Of a stretch of 64,000 nt of DNA, positions 24,723-33,059 are shown piece by piece. The notes under the pieces are model-generated. The model made no database searches. It saw nothing but the letters and a program-made list of their open reading frames with translations, and was not told where the DNA came from. This DNA is from Actinomycetes bacterium. GTDB taxonomy: Bacteria > Actinomycetota > Acidimicrobiia > Acidimicrobiales > Ilumatobacteraceae. The position numbers and the translations under genes are program-made. Within the stretch, counting starts at the first letter, position 1. Every line of letters starts with the position of its first letter. The stretch covers positions 1 through 64,000 of the forward strand of contig JANYDH010000145.1 of assembly GCA_025359865.1 (NCBI GenBank), given 5' to 3'.

Positions 24723-25918
24723 GGTTCCTCCGGGGTGGGGAGCGCGAATCGAACGTCACCGCCGGGCCCGGGGCCCAACCAGATCCGTCCATCGTGTGCG
24801 TCGATGATCGCCTTGCAGATTGCGAGGCCGAGGCCGGTGTTGCCCGTCAGCGCATTGCGCGACGGATCGGCGCGGGTGAACGGCTCGAATGCCACGTCTT
24901 TGAAGGCAGCCGGAAATCCCGGCCCACCATCGTGCACCTCGGTGATGATCTCATCGACGCCAGTGGAAATCGTCAGGGTGACTCTCGATGCTGCGGGAGC
25001 GTGCCGGATCGCATTGTCGACAATGTTGCGCAACACGCGTGAGACCTCGATCGGATTACCGACCACGATGGCGGGACCATCGCAGACCACTTCGAGGTGA
25101 ACCTTGCGACGACCGGCGAGCAGGGTCAATGCTTCGACACTCTCGTCGGCCAGTTCGGTAACAGACACGCGCTCGCGGATCGTGCTCGTATGACCAGATT
25201 CAAGCCGGGCAAACTCGATCATCTGGCCGAGTAGGCCATCGAGCACGGTGATCTGAGCGGAGAGCACAGCGAGGTAACGCTTCGGATCGGGGGCCACGTC
25301 GTCTTCGAGGCTCTCGACGGCCGCGCGCATCGCCGACAATGGAGTGCGCAGGTCGTGACCGATGCTGGTGAACATGTGGCGACGTCCGTCAGTGAGTCGG
25401 GCGCGGTCTGCTTCAGCACGCGCAAGGGCCACGATCATCTGGTCGATCGCTCGTGCCGTTGCGCCTACCTCGTCGTGTCGGTCGACGGCCGAGCGCACGT
25501 CGAGATCACCGCCTGCCACCTGTCCGGCCACGTGTTCGAGGCGGCGAATATCGCGGGCGAGTGGACGCGAAAGCTGGGAGCCGACCACGAGCGCGATCCC
25601 CGAGGACAGCAGGAGCACGACGATAAAGAGGCGGTAGTCGTGCGAGGAAAGAAACATCGCGTTGGAGGCCGCCGACGAGGTGGCCGCGCCGAGTAGGAGC
25701 GAGCACAGCCCGACCGCCAGTCCGGCGCCCGCGATACTTGCTTGGGTGGAGACCCAACGAGACAACAGCGGGGTGATTGCCAGAGCGATGATCGCCGGGC
25801 CGGCCAGAATGGCGATCAACTGGAATTGGTCGGCACGTGCTGGCCTAAGCAGTAGTTCGGCCAGAGCCACGGAGGCGGCCACGACAATGCCCAGCGAAGC
25901 GATCAACCGTCGGCTCAT
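24719..25918 (-). CDS. sensor histidine kinase coupled to the molybdoenzyme
   Basis: 399 residues from ATG 25918, overlapping the regulator's stop as ATGA. Membrane segments occur at about 5-22, 30-50, 55-75 and 85-105 with almost no extracytoplasmic loop, so sensing is probably within or at the membrane. HAMP follows (LARDIRRLEHVAGQ), then HisKA with His in SIGHDLRTPLSAMRA, then the ATPase domain (N box RNIVDNAIRHA, G box GNTGLGLAICK). It is the middle gene of a three-gene operon ending with the sulfite-oxidase-like enzyme, which may be regulated by, or supply the signal to, this kinase. Confidence 0.9.
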   Translation of the reverse strand: MSRRLIASLGIVVAASVALAELLLRPARADQFQLIAILAGPAIIALAITPLLSRWVSTQASIAGAGLAVGLCSLLLGAATSSAASNAMFLSSHDYRLFIVVLLLSSGIALVVGSQLSRPLARDIRRLEHVAGQVAGGDLDVRSAVDRHDEVGATARAIDQMIVALARAEADRARLTDGRRHMFTSIGHDLRTPLSAMRAAVESLEDDVAPDPKRYLAVLSAQITVLDGLLGQMIEFARLESGHTSTIRERVSVTELADESVEALTLLAGRRKVHLEVVCDGPAIVVGNPIEVSRVLRNIVDNAIRHAPAASRVTLTISTGVDEIITEVHDGGPGFPAAFKDVAFEPFTRADPSRNALTGNTGLGLAICKAIIDAHDGRIWLGPGPGGDVRFALPTPEEP

Positions 25919-26703
25919 GGCTCGAACCGGTAGCCAATACCCCACACGGTGGAAATCCAGCGGGGCTGCTCTGGGTCTACTTCGATCTTGTTGCGGATCC
26001 GTCGCACATGCACCGTGACCGTCGCTGGATCTTGATAGTCGGGGGACGAATCCCACACCGCAATGAGGAGTTGGGCGCGAGAGAACACCTGACGCGGGCT
26101 GCCCGCAAGGTACGTGAGCAAGTCGAACTCTTTGGCCGTCAGTGATATCTGACGGTCGCTCATGACGACTTCGCGGGCCACGGGATCGATGGTGAGACCG
26201 TCGAATTCGAGTAGGCCACTGGTTGGCGCAGGTGCTGCGCTTCGGCGCAAGACACTGCGCACCCGGGCGACCAGTTCGCGAGGTGAGAACGGTTTCACCA
26301 CATAGTCGTCGGCGCCGATCTCGAGGCCGAGCACCCGGTCGGTCTCTTCGGTTCGGGCAGTGAGCAAGATCACAGGAATGCGGTTCGCCACGTCACGCAA
26401 GATGTCGAGGCCGGAGACGTTGGGGAGCATCACATCGAGGATCACGAGATCCGGCTCGAACGCTGCGATGGCTGCATGTACCTCGCCACCATCGCCAACC
26501 TCGCGAACGACGTAACCATCGCGTTCAAGATAACGAGCGACGACCTCGCGCACGGTGGGCTCATCGTCGACCACGAGGATGCGTGTGGCGCGTCCGGGTG
26601 CCGCGCTGCTCGTCAGATTGCCCACAGCGTCAACGTACGGACAGAGCAGACCGAGTGAAGGGTCAACAGGGCTGAGTTTCGCGGAAGTTTCCGAATCCGG
26701 CAC
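25915..26703 (-). CDS. OmpR-family response regulator
   Basis: Up to 262 residues from GTG 26703. The receiver proper begins about residue 40 (RILVVDDEPTVREVV), so the true start may be later. Phospho-Asp is in LVILDVMLPN, Thr in VILLTAR and Lys in YVVKPFSP. The winged-helix output domain has ISLTAKEFDLLTYLAGSP and VTVHVRRIRNKIE. It is the first gene of the operon with the histidine kinase and the molybdoenzyme, all joined by ATGA overlaps. Only 24 bases separate its start from the end of the citrate synthase gene on the same strand, so read-through from there is possible. Confidence 0.9.
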   Translation of the reverse strand: MPDSETSAKLSPVDPSLGLLCPYVDAVGNLTSSAAPGRATRILVVDDEPTVREVVARYLERDGYVVREVGDGGEVHAAIAAFEPDLVILDVMLPNVSGLDILRDVANRIPVILLTARTEETDRVLGLEIGADDYVVKPFSPRELVARVRSVLRRSAAPAPTSGLLEFDGLTIDPVAREVVMSDRQISLTAKEFDLLTYLAGSPRQVFSRAQLLIAVWDSSPDYQDPATVTVHVRRIRNKIEVDPEQPRWISTVWGIGYRFEP

Positions 26704-26727
26704 GACCCGATTCGGAATACCAATGTG

Positions 26728-27996
26728 TCAGCGACCGGTGATCGGTTGGTAGTCGCGAGCCTCGACGCCCGAGTACCACTGGCGAGGCCGACTGATCTTT
26801 TGGTCTTTGTCCTCGAGGAGTTCCTGCCAATGTGCCAGCCAGCCAACGGTACGCGGAATCGCGAACAGCACCGTGAACATTGCCACAGGGAAACCGAGCG
26901 CCTGGTAGATGAGTCCAGAATAGAAATCGACGTTGGGGTACAACTTGCGATCGACGAAGTACGGATCGCTCAGCGCGACCTCTTCCAACTTCAACGCAAT
27001 ATCGAGCAGTGGGTTCTTCCCCGTCACCTCGAACACGTCGTACGCCGTCTTCTTGATGATGGTGGCGCGCGGGTCGTAGTTCTTGTAGACGCGGTGGCCG
27101 AAACCCATCAGGCGGCTACCCGTACCGCTCTTCACCTCGGCGATAAACGCAGGCACGTTGTCGACGTGGCCAATGTCGGCGAGCATGTGCACGACGGCCT
27201 CGTTGGCGCCGCCATGCAATGGCCCGTACAACGCGGAAGCAGCGGCCGCCGCCGAGGTGTACGGATCTGCATGGCTGGAGCCGACCACTCGCATCGCGGT
27301 GGTGCCACAGTTCTGCTCGTGGTCGGCGTGAAGGATGAACAACACGTCCATCGCGCGCTCGAGGCGCGGATCGATCTGGTACTCGCCGACCTTCCACATC
27401 ATGTTGAGGAAGTTGGCCGGAAAAGACAGGTCATTGTTGGGATAGACGAATGGCTGGCCGATCGAGAACCGGTAACACATCGCCGCGAGCGTCGGGGTCT
27501 TTGCGATGAGCCGCAGGATCTGCTTGTCACGGCTGGGCTTGGAATGGATGTCTTTGGCATCGTTGTAGAACGTGCCCAATGCGGCGAGCGAACTCACGAG
27601 CATGCCCATCGGGTGCGCGTCGTAGTGGAATCCGTCGACGAACCGCTTGCGCATGTTCTCGTGGATGAATGTGTGGTGGGTGACGTCGTGGGTCCACACG
27701 GTGAGTTGCTCTGTGGTCGGCAACTCGCCGTTCAACAGCAGATACGCCACCTCGAGGTAGGTGCTCTTTTCGGCCAATTGCTCGATCGGGTACCCGCGGT
27801 AGCGCAGGATCCCGGCCTCGCCGTCGAGATAGGTGATCGAGCTCTTACATGCGGCGGTTTGCATGTACGCCGGATCGTAGATGTACAGCGACGGATCGAG
27901 CTCACGGACGGCCGACGCGGGGAACACCCCATCTTGGATCGGGACCGTAACGGTTTTACCGGTGCGATCATCAGTGATGGTGATGGTGTCGGGCAT
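26728..27996 (-). CDS. gltA: citrate synthase
   Basis: 422 residues from ATG 27996, preceded by AAGGGAAC. Type II hexameric-style sequence: RYRGYPIEQLAEKSTYLEVA, ILHADHEQNCGTTAMRVVGS (first active-site His in HADHEQN), PLHGGANEAVVHML (second His region), MGFGHRVYKNYDPRA (third His), VDFYSGLIYQALGFP (catalytic Asp) and FAIPRTVGWLAHWQE. It condenses oxaloacetate with acetyl-CoA at the entry of the TCA cycle. The length is normal. Aconitase and isocitrate dehydrogenase genes are in the same window but in separate units. Confidence 0.97.
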   Translation of the reverse strand: MPDTITITDDRTGKTVTVPIQDGVFPASAVRELDPSLYIYDPAYMQTAACKSSITYLDGEAGILRYRGYPIEQLAEKSTYLEVAYLLLNGELPTTEQLTVWTHDVTHHTFIHENMRKRFVDGFHYDAHPMGMLVSSLAALGTFYNDAKDIHSKPSRDKQILRLIAKTPTLAAMCYRFSIGQPFVYPNNDLSFPANFLNMMWKVGEYQIDPRLERAMDVLFILHADHEQNCGTTAMRVVGSSHADPYTSAAAAASALYGPLHGGANEAVVHMLADIGHVDNVPAFIAEVKSGTGSRLMGFGHRVYKNYDPRATIIKKTAYDVFEVTGKNPLLDIALKLEEVALSDPYFVDRKLYPNVDFYSGLIYQALGFPVAMFTVLFAIPRTVGWLAHWQELLEDKDQKISRPRQWYSGVEARDYQPITGR

Positions 27997-28073
27997 GTTG
28001 TTCCCTTCGGTGACACGGATACGAGCGGGGCTTGCTCCCCGCGGCGAGGCTAGTGGCGAATTCCCGCCGACGA

Positions 28074-29417
28074 CTAGAGGGGCGTGTTGTCGTGACCGCG
28101 CGGCTGAAGATGTTCGCGCTTGTCGACCAGGATCTCAAGTGCATGACCGATGATGGAGCGCGTCTCGGCCGGTTCGATCACGGCGTCGATGTATCCTCGC
28201 TCGGCGGCGATGTACGGGTTCAGCAATCGTTGCGAATAGTCGGCCTCGAATGCGGCTCGCTCGTCGGGCGTGGCTCTGCGCTGCAGAATTGCGGCGGCTT
28301 GTCCGGCACCCATCACGGCAAGCTCGGCCCATGGCCATGCCAGGCATAGGTCGTTACCCATGTTCTTCGAATCCATGACGATGTAGGCACCGCCGTAGCT
28401 CTTGCGCAAGATGATGCAGATCCGCGGCACGGTGGCGCGCGCATAGGCGAATACCAACTGCGCGCCGTGGCGGATCATGCCCCGCCACTCGAGGTCTTTG
28501 CCGGGGTAGAAGCCGGGGGTGTCGACCAGGGTGACGAGCGGCAGATTGAAGGCATCGCAGAACGCCACGAACCGCGCTGCTTTTTGCGATGCGGGGATGT
28601 CGAGCGTGCCTGCCAGCGACAGCGGTTGGTTGGCGACGAGACCGATCGGTAATCCCCCGATGGTAGCGAAGGCGGTGATTACGTTCGATGCCCAGCGGGG
28701 ACGCAGTTCGAACATGTCGCCGTCGTCGACCAGCGACCGGATGACCATCCGTACGTCGTAACTGCCGGTGGACGACGCCGGAATAATCGTGCCAGCCTCG
28801 GGTGTGGCCCGATCAATGGGATCATCGGTGGCCCACCGGGGTGGTTCTTCGTCGTTGTGTGCCGGCAAGTAAGCCAGCAGTTGGGTGACACTGTCGATTG
28901 CGGCTTCGAGATCCGCCGCCACCACACTTGTAGCGCCGCTGTAGCGGGCATGGCTGGCGGCGCCGCCGAGTTCGTCGCTGCCGATCATCACCCCGGTGAA
29001 CTCGGCAACCATGGTGGGGCCGCTCACGAACGCATACGAGGCTTCGGTCATCACCACCAGATCCGCGAGACCGATGAGTAGGGCCGGGCCGCTGACCGCT
29101 GGGCCGTCGACCACCATGATGACGGGAACAACCCCTGAGCACGCGGCGATCGATCGCGCGGCGAGCCCCCAACCGTGCAGCGCGGCGAACCCCTCGGCGA
29201 TATCGGCTCCGCCTGAGCGAAGAACCGTGACGAGTGGAAGTCGCTTCGACGCAGCCAGTTCAGCAGCGGCCTGGATCTGAGACGAGGCATCGCTCGACAG
29301 CGCCCCGCGGCGCTCGCTCGCATCGACGTCGACCCAGACCACCAACCGGTCGTCGACCGTGCGCACCTCGGCTCGGACCGTGCCGGGAACCCCGACTCGA
29401 ATTGCCACCGGGCGCAT
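28074..29417 (-). CDS. acyl-CoA carboxylase carboxyltransferase subunit
   Basis: 447 residues, shorter than the usual 510-550 of PccB/AccD, mostly at the N-terminus. N-terminal crotonase-like half: LPLVTVLRSGGADIAEGFAA, VVPVIMVVDGPAVSGPALLI. C-terminal half: YDVRMVIRSLVDDGDMFELR, FVAFCDAFNLPLVTLVDTPG (a classic carboxyltransferase motif), RKSYGGAYIVMDSKNMGNDL and GAGQAAAILQRR. It would transfer carboxyl from biotin to acetyl-, propionyl- or another acyl-CoA. The biotin carboxylase/BCCP partner is not in this window. The oxyanion-hole glycines look intact. Confidence 0.88.
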   Translation of the reverse strand: MRPVAIRVGVPGTVRAEVRTVDDRLVVWVDVDASERRGALSSDASSQIQAAAELAASKRLPLVTVLRSGGADIAEGFAALHGWGLAARSIAACSGVVPVIMVVDGPAVSGPALLIGLADLVVMTEASYAFVSGPTMVAEFTGVMIGSDELGGAASHARYSGATSVVAADLEAAIDSVTQLLAYLPAHNDEEPPRWATDDPIDRATPEAGTIIPASSTGSYDVRMVIRSLVDDGDMFELRPRWASNVITAFATIGGLPIGLVANQPLSLAGTLDIPASQKAARFVAFCDAFNLPLVTLVDTPGFYPGKDLEWRGMIRHGAQLVFAYARATVPRICIILRKSYGGAYIVMDSKNMGNDLCLAWPWAELAVMGAGQAAAILQRRATPDERAAFEADYSQRLLNPYIAAERGYIDAVIEPAETRSIIGHALEILVDKREHLQPRGHDNTPL

Positions 29418-29441
29418 GGCGATGAAGACTACCGCGGCGAG

Positions 29442-30392
29442 TCAGCCACCGCGAGCAGCACCGACGCCAAATGGGAATGCATCGATACCTACGTGAACAC
29501 CGGGCTGCTGTGCGCCCTGCGTTTCGACGATTTCGCGAAGCAACACGGCCAACGCCTTGGTCGGTGGCCCGGGGGCTGGGCGCTTTCGCTGGATCCATCC
29601 GACCACCCGTCGCGGAAGCTCTGGAACGGCAATCCGTTTGAAGTCGCCACGAAACCACCGCGGAAGGGCGGTAGCCGGCACGATGGCTGCGCCATAGCCC
29701 TCGAGGGCTAACGACGTCAGCAGCCGAACACCGTCGATCTCGGCTTGCGCCTGCAACTGGGTATCGACGGCACCGGCGGCACGGTCGATGATCCTGCGTA
29801 GCGCGGTGCCTGTAGGCGGTAGTAGCAACGGGGTCGCGGCGAGAGCCGGCAGCCGGATGGTGTCATGTACTGCCAAGGGATGCTTCACATGGGCGAGTAG
29901 GAAAAGGTCTTCGGCGAACAGTGGTTCGACGCTGACGTCGGGGTCGTCGACCGGGAGATGCACGATCGCTGCATCGAGATGTCCGGCGGCGACGCGTGGC
30001 ACGAGATTGGTGGAGTTGCCCTCGTGGATGGTGACGTGGATGCCCGGGTGTACTCGCTCGAGTTCGGTGAGTAACTGTGGTAGCAACCAACGCGCCGTGG
30101 TGCCGATCGATCCGAAGCGGGCATCTCCGCCGATGTTCTCGCCTCGTGAGGCCATGTCAGCGGTGATGTCGTCGAGTTCGTGGAGTACGCGACGAGCCCG
30201 TTGGACCACCATCCGGCCCTCGTCGGTGAGTCCACCGCGCTGCCGGTCGACCAAGGTCACGGACAGTTCCTTTTCGAGGCGGGCGATGTGTCCACTGACG
30301 TTCGACTGGACGGTGTACAACGCTCGGGCGGCAGCGGAGAACGAGCCATGGTCGGCGATGGCCACGAGGGTGGTGAGCTGCCGGAGATCCAT
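29442..30392 (-). CDS. LysR-family transcriptional regulator
   Basis: 316 residues from ATG 30392. The N-terminal winged helix MDLRQLTTLVAIADHGSFSA, AARALYTVQSNVSGHIARLE is typical. A LysR substrate-binding domain follows (GSIGTTARWLLPQLLTELER, AAIVHLPVDDPDVSVEPLFA). A perfect inverted repeat (30401-30417) sits just upstream of the start and is a likely self-binding site. The divergent neighbour is the 6C-type RNA gene, whose promoter begins 11 bases beyond that repeat, so this regulator may affect it. The downstream gene (carboxyltransferase, 24 bases on) could be co-transcribed. Confidence 0.9.
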   Translation of the reverse strand: MDLRQLTTLVAIADHGSFSAAARALYTVQSNVSGHIARLEKELSVTLVDRQRGGLTDEGRMVVQRARRVLHELDDITADMASRGENIGGDARFGSIGTTARWLLPQLLTELERVHPGIHVTIHEGNSTNLVPRVAAGHLDAAIVHLPVDDPDVSVEPLFAEDLFLLAHVKHPLAVHDTIRLPALAATPLLLPPTGTALRRIIDRAAGAVDTQLQAQAEIDGVRLLTSLALEGYGAAIVPATALPRWFRGDFKRIAVPELPRRVVGWIQRKRPAPGPPTKALAVLLREIVETQGAQQPGVHVGIDAFPFGVGAARGG

Positions 30393-30400
30393 CTGAAAAA

Positions 30401-30417
30401 ACGATACCAAGTATCGT
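30401..30417. promoter_or_regulatory. inverted repeat between LysR gene and 6C RNA gene
   Basis: ACGATAC-CAA-GTATCGT, perfect 7+7 arms with a 3-base centre. It contains ATAC/GTAT half-sites compatible with a LysR T-N11-A site. It lies 9-25 bases upstream of the LysR ATG and 11 bases from the -35 box of the divergent RNA promoter, so one bound dimer could act on both. Confidence 0.6.
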
Positions 30418-30427
30418 CGAATACAGC

Positions 30428-30456
30428 TTGAAAGATCACGAGATCTCGTGCATACT
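30428..30456 (+). promoter_or_regulatory. promoter of the 6C-type RNA with palindrome between boxes
   Basis: TTGAAA at 30428-30433 and CATACT at 30451-30456 are separated by exactly 17 bases, an ideal housekeeping-sigma promoter. The spacer contains CACGAGATCTCGTG (30437-30450), a perfect 14-base palindrome touching the -10 box, so a bound repressor would block polymerase. Transcription is expected to begin near 30462-30464. Confidence 0.7.
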
Positions 30457-30461
30457 TTCAC

Positions 30462-30585
30462 ATGTTGATCGAAGCGATTCCGTCCCCCACGGGGTCGCTC
30501 GACAAGAACCCGGAAGATGGTTTCCCCAAGCCATCGGGTTCCAACGGTTGAGAGGCCCCGCTTCCCCCAAGCGGGGCCTTTCCCG
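30462..30585 (+). ncRNA. 6C-type small RNA
   Basis: The transcript expected from the promoter at 30428-30456 folds into two stem-loops whose loops are only C. The first (30506-30541) has GAACCCG/CGGGTTC, a GAAG bulge, ATGGTTT/AAGCCAT and loop CCCC. The second (30554-30578) is a 10-bp stem with loop CCCCC, followed by a T-rich tail. Two C-looped hairpins next to a HAD-IB phosphatase gene match the actinobacterial 6C RNA (B11 in mycobacteria, which lies beside the HAD gene Rv3661). The C runs are shorter than the six in the name. A 29-codon frame with ATG 30462 spans the RNA; I consider it incidental, though a leaderless peptide cannot be excluded. Confidence 0.75.
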
Positions 30586-30590
30586 TTTTG
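30554..30590 (+). terminator. intrinsic terminator of the 6C-type RNA
   Basis: GGCCCCGCTT, loop CCCCC, AAGCGGGGCC (30554-30578), followed by TTTCCCGTTTT. It doubles as the second C-looped hairpin of the RNA. It insulates the downstream acyltransferase gene, whose start is about 20 bases beyond the tail. Confidence 0.85.
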
Positions 30591-30608
30591 GCCTACAGTA
30601 ATGGTCCT

Positions 30609-32099
30609 ATGGTCATGGCCTCATCCACCACGTCGCCCGGTGCGGCATTTTTCGATCTCGACCGAACCCTGCTCGCCGGTGCCTCGGCTGAGGTGTTCTC
30701 GCATGCGATGAAGGCAGCAGGTCTCGTCAGTCTTCGGGTTCCCGGCGAGTCGCTGCTGTACAAGGTGTTCAACACGATCGGCGAGACATTGCCTGCCATG
30801 GCGTTGGCCCGCCAGGCAGCAACACTTTCCAAAGGTCGCTCACGCGTCGCGATGCAAAACGTTGCAGAGTCTGCAGTTGACGGTTTGATCGGCCTGCTGC
30901 AGCCATTGGTCGCCGACGTCTTTGCATCGCATCGCGCCGCAGGCCGTCCGATTGTGCTGGCCACGACCACCCCGTACGATCTGGTGAAGCCACTTGCCGA
31001 CCGTCTCGGCCTCGATGGCATCGTGGCCACCCGCTATGGCGTCAACGCCGACGGCACGTATGACGGCACCATCGTCGGGCCGTTCGTGTGGAGTGCCGGC
31101 AAACTTGCAGCGGTTCGTGAATGGGCCGAGCAACACGATGTAGATCTTGCGGATAGCTACGCGTATAGCGACAGCGTGTACGACACTCCGCTGCTTGCCG
31201 CTGTCGGCCATCCGCATGTCGTCAACCCTGATCCGCGGTTGAAGTTGATGGCTGCTGCCCGCCGGTGGCCGGTGCTCAACCTTTCCAAAGCGGCCCAAGC
31301 CAGTACCGGGGCTTACGACGGAACGAAGGAGACGACGTCCATGCTCAAGATCCCGGTGATCAACCTCGAAATCCAGCGCTTGGCGCTCAATTTCACCCAC
31401 CCTTTGCTCTTTCCGTATGCCAGGTTCGACATCGACGGTACCGACAGCATCCCCTCATCAGGTCCTGCGATCCTTGTCGGGAACCATCGCAGCTACTTCG
31501 ATGTCGCGGCGATGGCCGTCGCCTTCGCCCGCACCGGACGCACGGTGCGGTTCCTGGGCAAGAAGGAGGTGTTCGATGCACCGGTGATCGGCCAGATCGC
31601 GGCGGCCATGGGTGGCATTCGTGTCGACCGTGGCACCGGATCGGACGAGCCCCTCCAGGCTGCCGCCGAGGCACTCGAGCAGGGCGACATCGTTTCGATC
31701 ATGCCGCAAGGAACCATTCCCCGAGGACGGGCGTTCTTCGACCCGGTGTTGAAGGGTCGATGGGGTGCGGCGCGACTGGCGGCCATGACCAGGGCCCCCG
31801 TCATCCCCGTGGGTCTGTGGGGCACCGAGAAGGTCTGGCCGCGTTCGGCGCGACTGCCGGCAGTGCTCAATCTGGTTGACCCACCGATGGTCCGCGTGCG
31901 CGTTGGTTCTGCGGTGCCACTGAAGTACGCGAGTGCCGAGGCCGACACCAAACGGATCATGAAGGCGTTGATGGATCTGCTGCCGCCCGAGAGTCGGGTG
32001 AAGCGTGAGCCGTCCGCCGAGGAACTCGCCGCAGCCATGCCACCTGGATCACGAAGCAAAGGCGGCCACGAATCAACTCGGCGACCCGGAACGGACTGA
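30609..32099 (+). CDS. HAD-IB phosphatase fused to PlsC-type acyltransferase
   Basis: 496 residues from ATG 30609 (other starts lie within 21 bases upstream). The N-terminal HAD-IB domain (about 1-220) has the nucleophile motif AAFFDLDRTLLAG (DxDxT), the Thr of LATTTPYD, Lys in AGKLAA and the acidic SYAYSDSVYDTPLL. The C-terminal domain has the acyltransferase signatures NHRSYFDVAAM (H-x4-D), GGIRVDRGTG and MPQGTIPRG, where the usual EGTR is QGTI. The layout equals the mycobacterial PlsC-like bifunctional proteins thought to act in phospholipid synthesis. Its position just after a 6C-type RNA is conserved with mycobacteria in the HAD part. Confidence 0.88.
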   Translation: MVMASSTTSPGAAFFDLDRTLLAGASAEVFSHAMKAAGLVSLRVPGESLLYKVFNTIGETLPAMALARQAATLSKGRSRVAMQNVAESAVDGLIGLLQPLVADVFASHRAAGRPIVLATTTPYDLVKPLADRLGLDGIVATRYGVNADGTYDGTIVGPFVWSAGKLAAVREWAEQHDVDLADSYAYSDSVYDTPLLAAVGHPHVVNPDPRLKLMAAARRWPVLNLSKAAQASTGAYDGTKETTSMLKIPVINLEIQRLALNFTHPLLFPYARFDIDGTDSIPSSGPAILVGNHRSYFDVAAMAVAFARTGRTVRFLGKKEVFDAPVIGQIAAAMGGIRVDRGTGSDEPLQAAAEALEQGDIVSIMPQGTIPRGRAFFDPVLKGRWGAARLAAMTRAPVIPVGLWGTEKVWPRSARLPAVLNLVDPPMVRVRVGSAVPLKYASAEADTKRIMKALMDLLPPESRVKREPSAEELAAAMPPGSRSKGGHESTRRPGTD

Positions 32100-32193
32100 T
32101 CAAGTCGTTGTGAGATGAACCGGGCATTCGCAGATCGATCACTGAGCGCGTTTTCCCGGTTCAACTTCCGTTGTCATCACGAACAGAACGGTA

Positions 32194-32225
32194 CGTGTCA
32201 TACTCTTCGTGGGAAGAACGACACG
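32194..32225. terminator. hairpin between convergent genes
   Basis: CGTGTC/GACACG outer arms and TCTTC/GAAGA inner arms with loop GTGG, between the acyltransferase fusion gene (ends 32099) and the DUF1295 gene (ends 32235). It is a plausible two-way terminator without a clean T-run. Confidence 0.4.
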
Positions 32226-32234
32226 AGGGCCGGA

Positions 32235-33059
32235 TTAAGGCTTGGGTGGCCGTGGCAGGAATGGCGAGGTGCGTGCCACGTAGTCGATGTATCCCTCGCG
32301 TCGCTTCACCAGTGATTTCTCGAGCAGGGTCACGCCCGAGACGCGACGTAGCAGCACAGTCATCACAGCGGCACCGATCAAACCGATGGCGCCGATTCCG
32401 GTCTCGGCCGCGACCAACGCAATGCCCCACCAGACGCACGCATCGCCGAAGTAGTTCGGGTGTCGGGTGTATTTCCACAACCCGCGGTCCATCACCCGCC
32501 CTCCTGACGCCGGGTCGGCCTTGAACCGGGCGAGTTGGGCGTCGCCGACCACTTCGAAGAACAGCCCGGTGCACCACACCGCGACCCCGATCCATGCGAG
32601 GACGCCGAGGTCCGCAGAGGGGCGCGTCTGGCCGAGTTGCACCGGAAGTGAAACGGTCCACATCAGCACGCCCTGCAGTCCAAACACGGTACCCAGACTG
32701 ATGACGCCGAACCTCGGGCCCCAGTGTCGGCGCATCGCGCGATAGCGAAAGTCTTCGCCCTTGCCATGGTTGCGCCAGAACAGGTAGACGGTGAGACGTA
32801 GTCCCCAAACCGAGGTCATCGCCACCAGCAACCATTGTCGTGCAGTAAGGCCGTCGACACGCCACCGAACCGCCCACGCGACCAGGACGAATCCAAAGCC
32901 CCACACGATGTCGACGATCGAAGCGTTCTTCATCGCCATGCTGATCAGCCAGGTGATCACCATGAGCGAAACGATGACCAGCGCGGCGGTGGTGAGTGCG
33001 AGTGGAACGGCGGACGTGAGAACCTCAGTGCGGATTGAGCAATAGATTGACGGCAGCAT
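32235..33059 (-). CDS. DUF1295-family membrane protein (steroid reductase/methyltransferase fold)
   Basis: 274 residues; ATG 33059 overlaps the upstream acyltransferase gene by 35 bases. Six or seven membrane segments. Family marks: SIVDIVWGFGFVLVAWAVRW, RLTVYLFWRNHGKGEDFRY, and the conserved C-terminal DRGLWKYTRHPNYFGDACVW, where the RHPNYFG motif binds cofactor in DUF1295 and isoprenylcysteine methyltransferase relatives. The reaction is unknown; relatives act on steroid or fatty lipids. It is coupled to a lysophospholipid-type acyltransferase gene, which supports a lipid role. Confidence 0.85.
   Translation of the reverse strand: MLPSIYCSIRTEVLTSAVPLALTTAALVIVSLMVITWLISMAMKNASIVDIVWGFGFVLVAWAVRWRVDGLTARQWLLVAMTSVWGLRLTVYLFWRNHGKGEDFRYRAMRRHWGPRFGVISLGTVFGLQGVLMWTVSLPVQLGQTRPSADLGVLAWIGVAVWCTGLFFEVVGDAQLARFKADPASGGRVMDRGLWKYTRHPNYFGDACVWWGIALVAAETGIGAIGLIGAAVMTVLLRRVSGVTLLEKSLVKRREGYIDYVARTSPFLPRPPKP

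Noticed and set aside
26725-28053. 442-codon plus-strand frame opposite gltA
   Set aside because: Shadow of citrate synthase; His- and Val-rich sequence with no family pattern.
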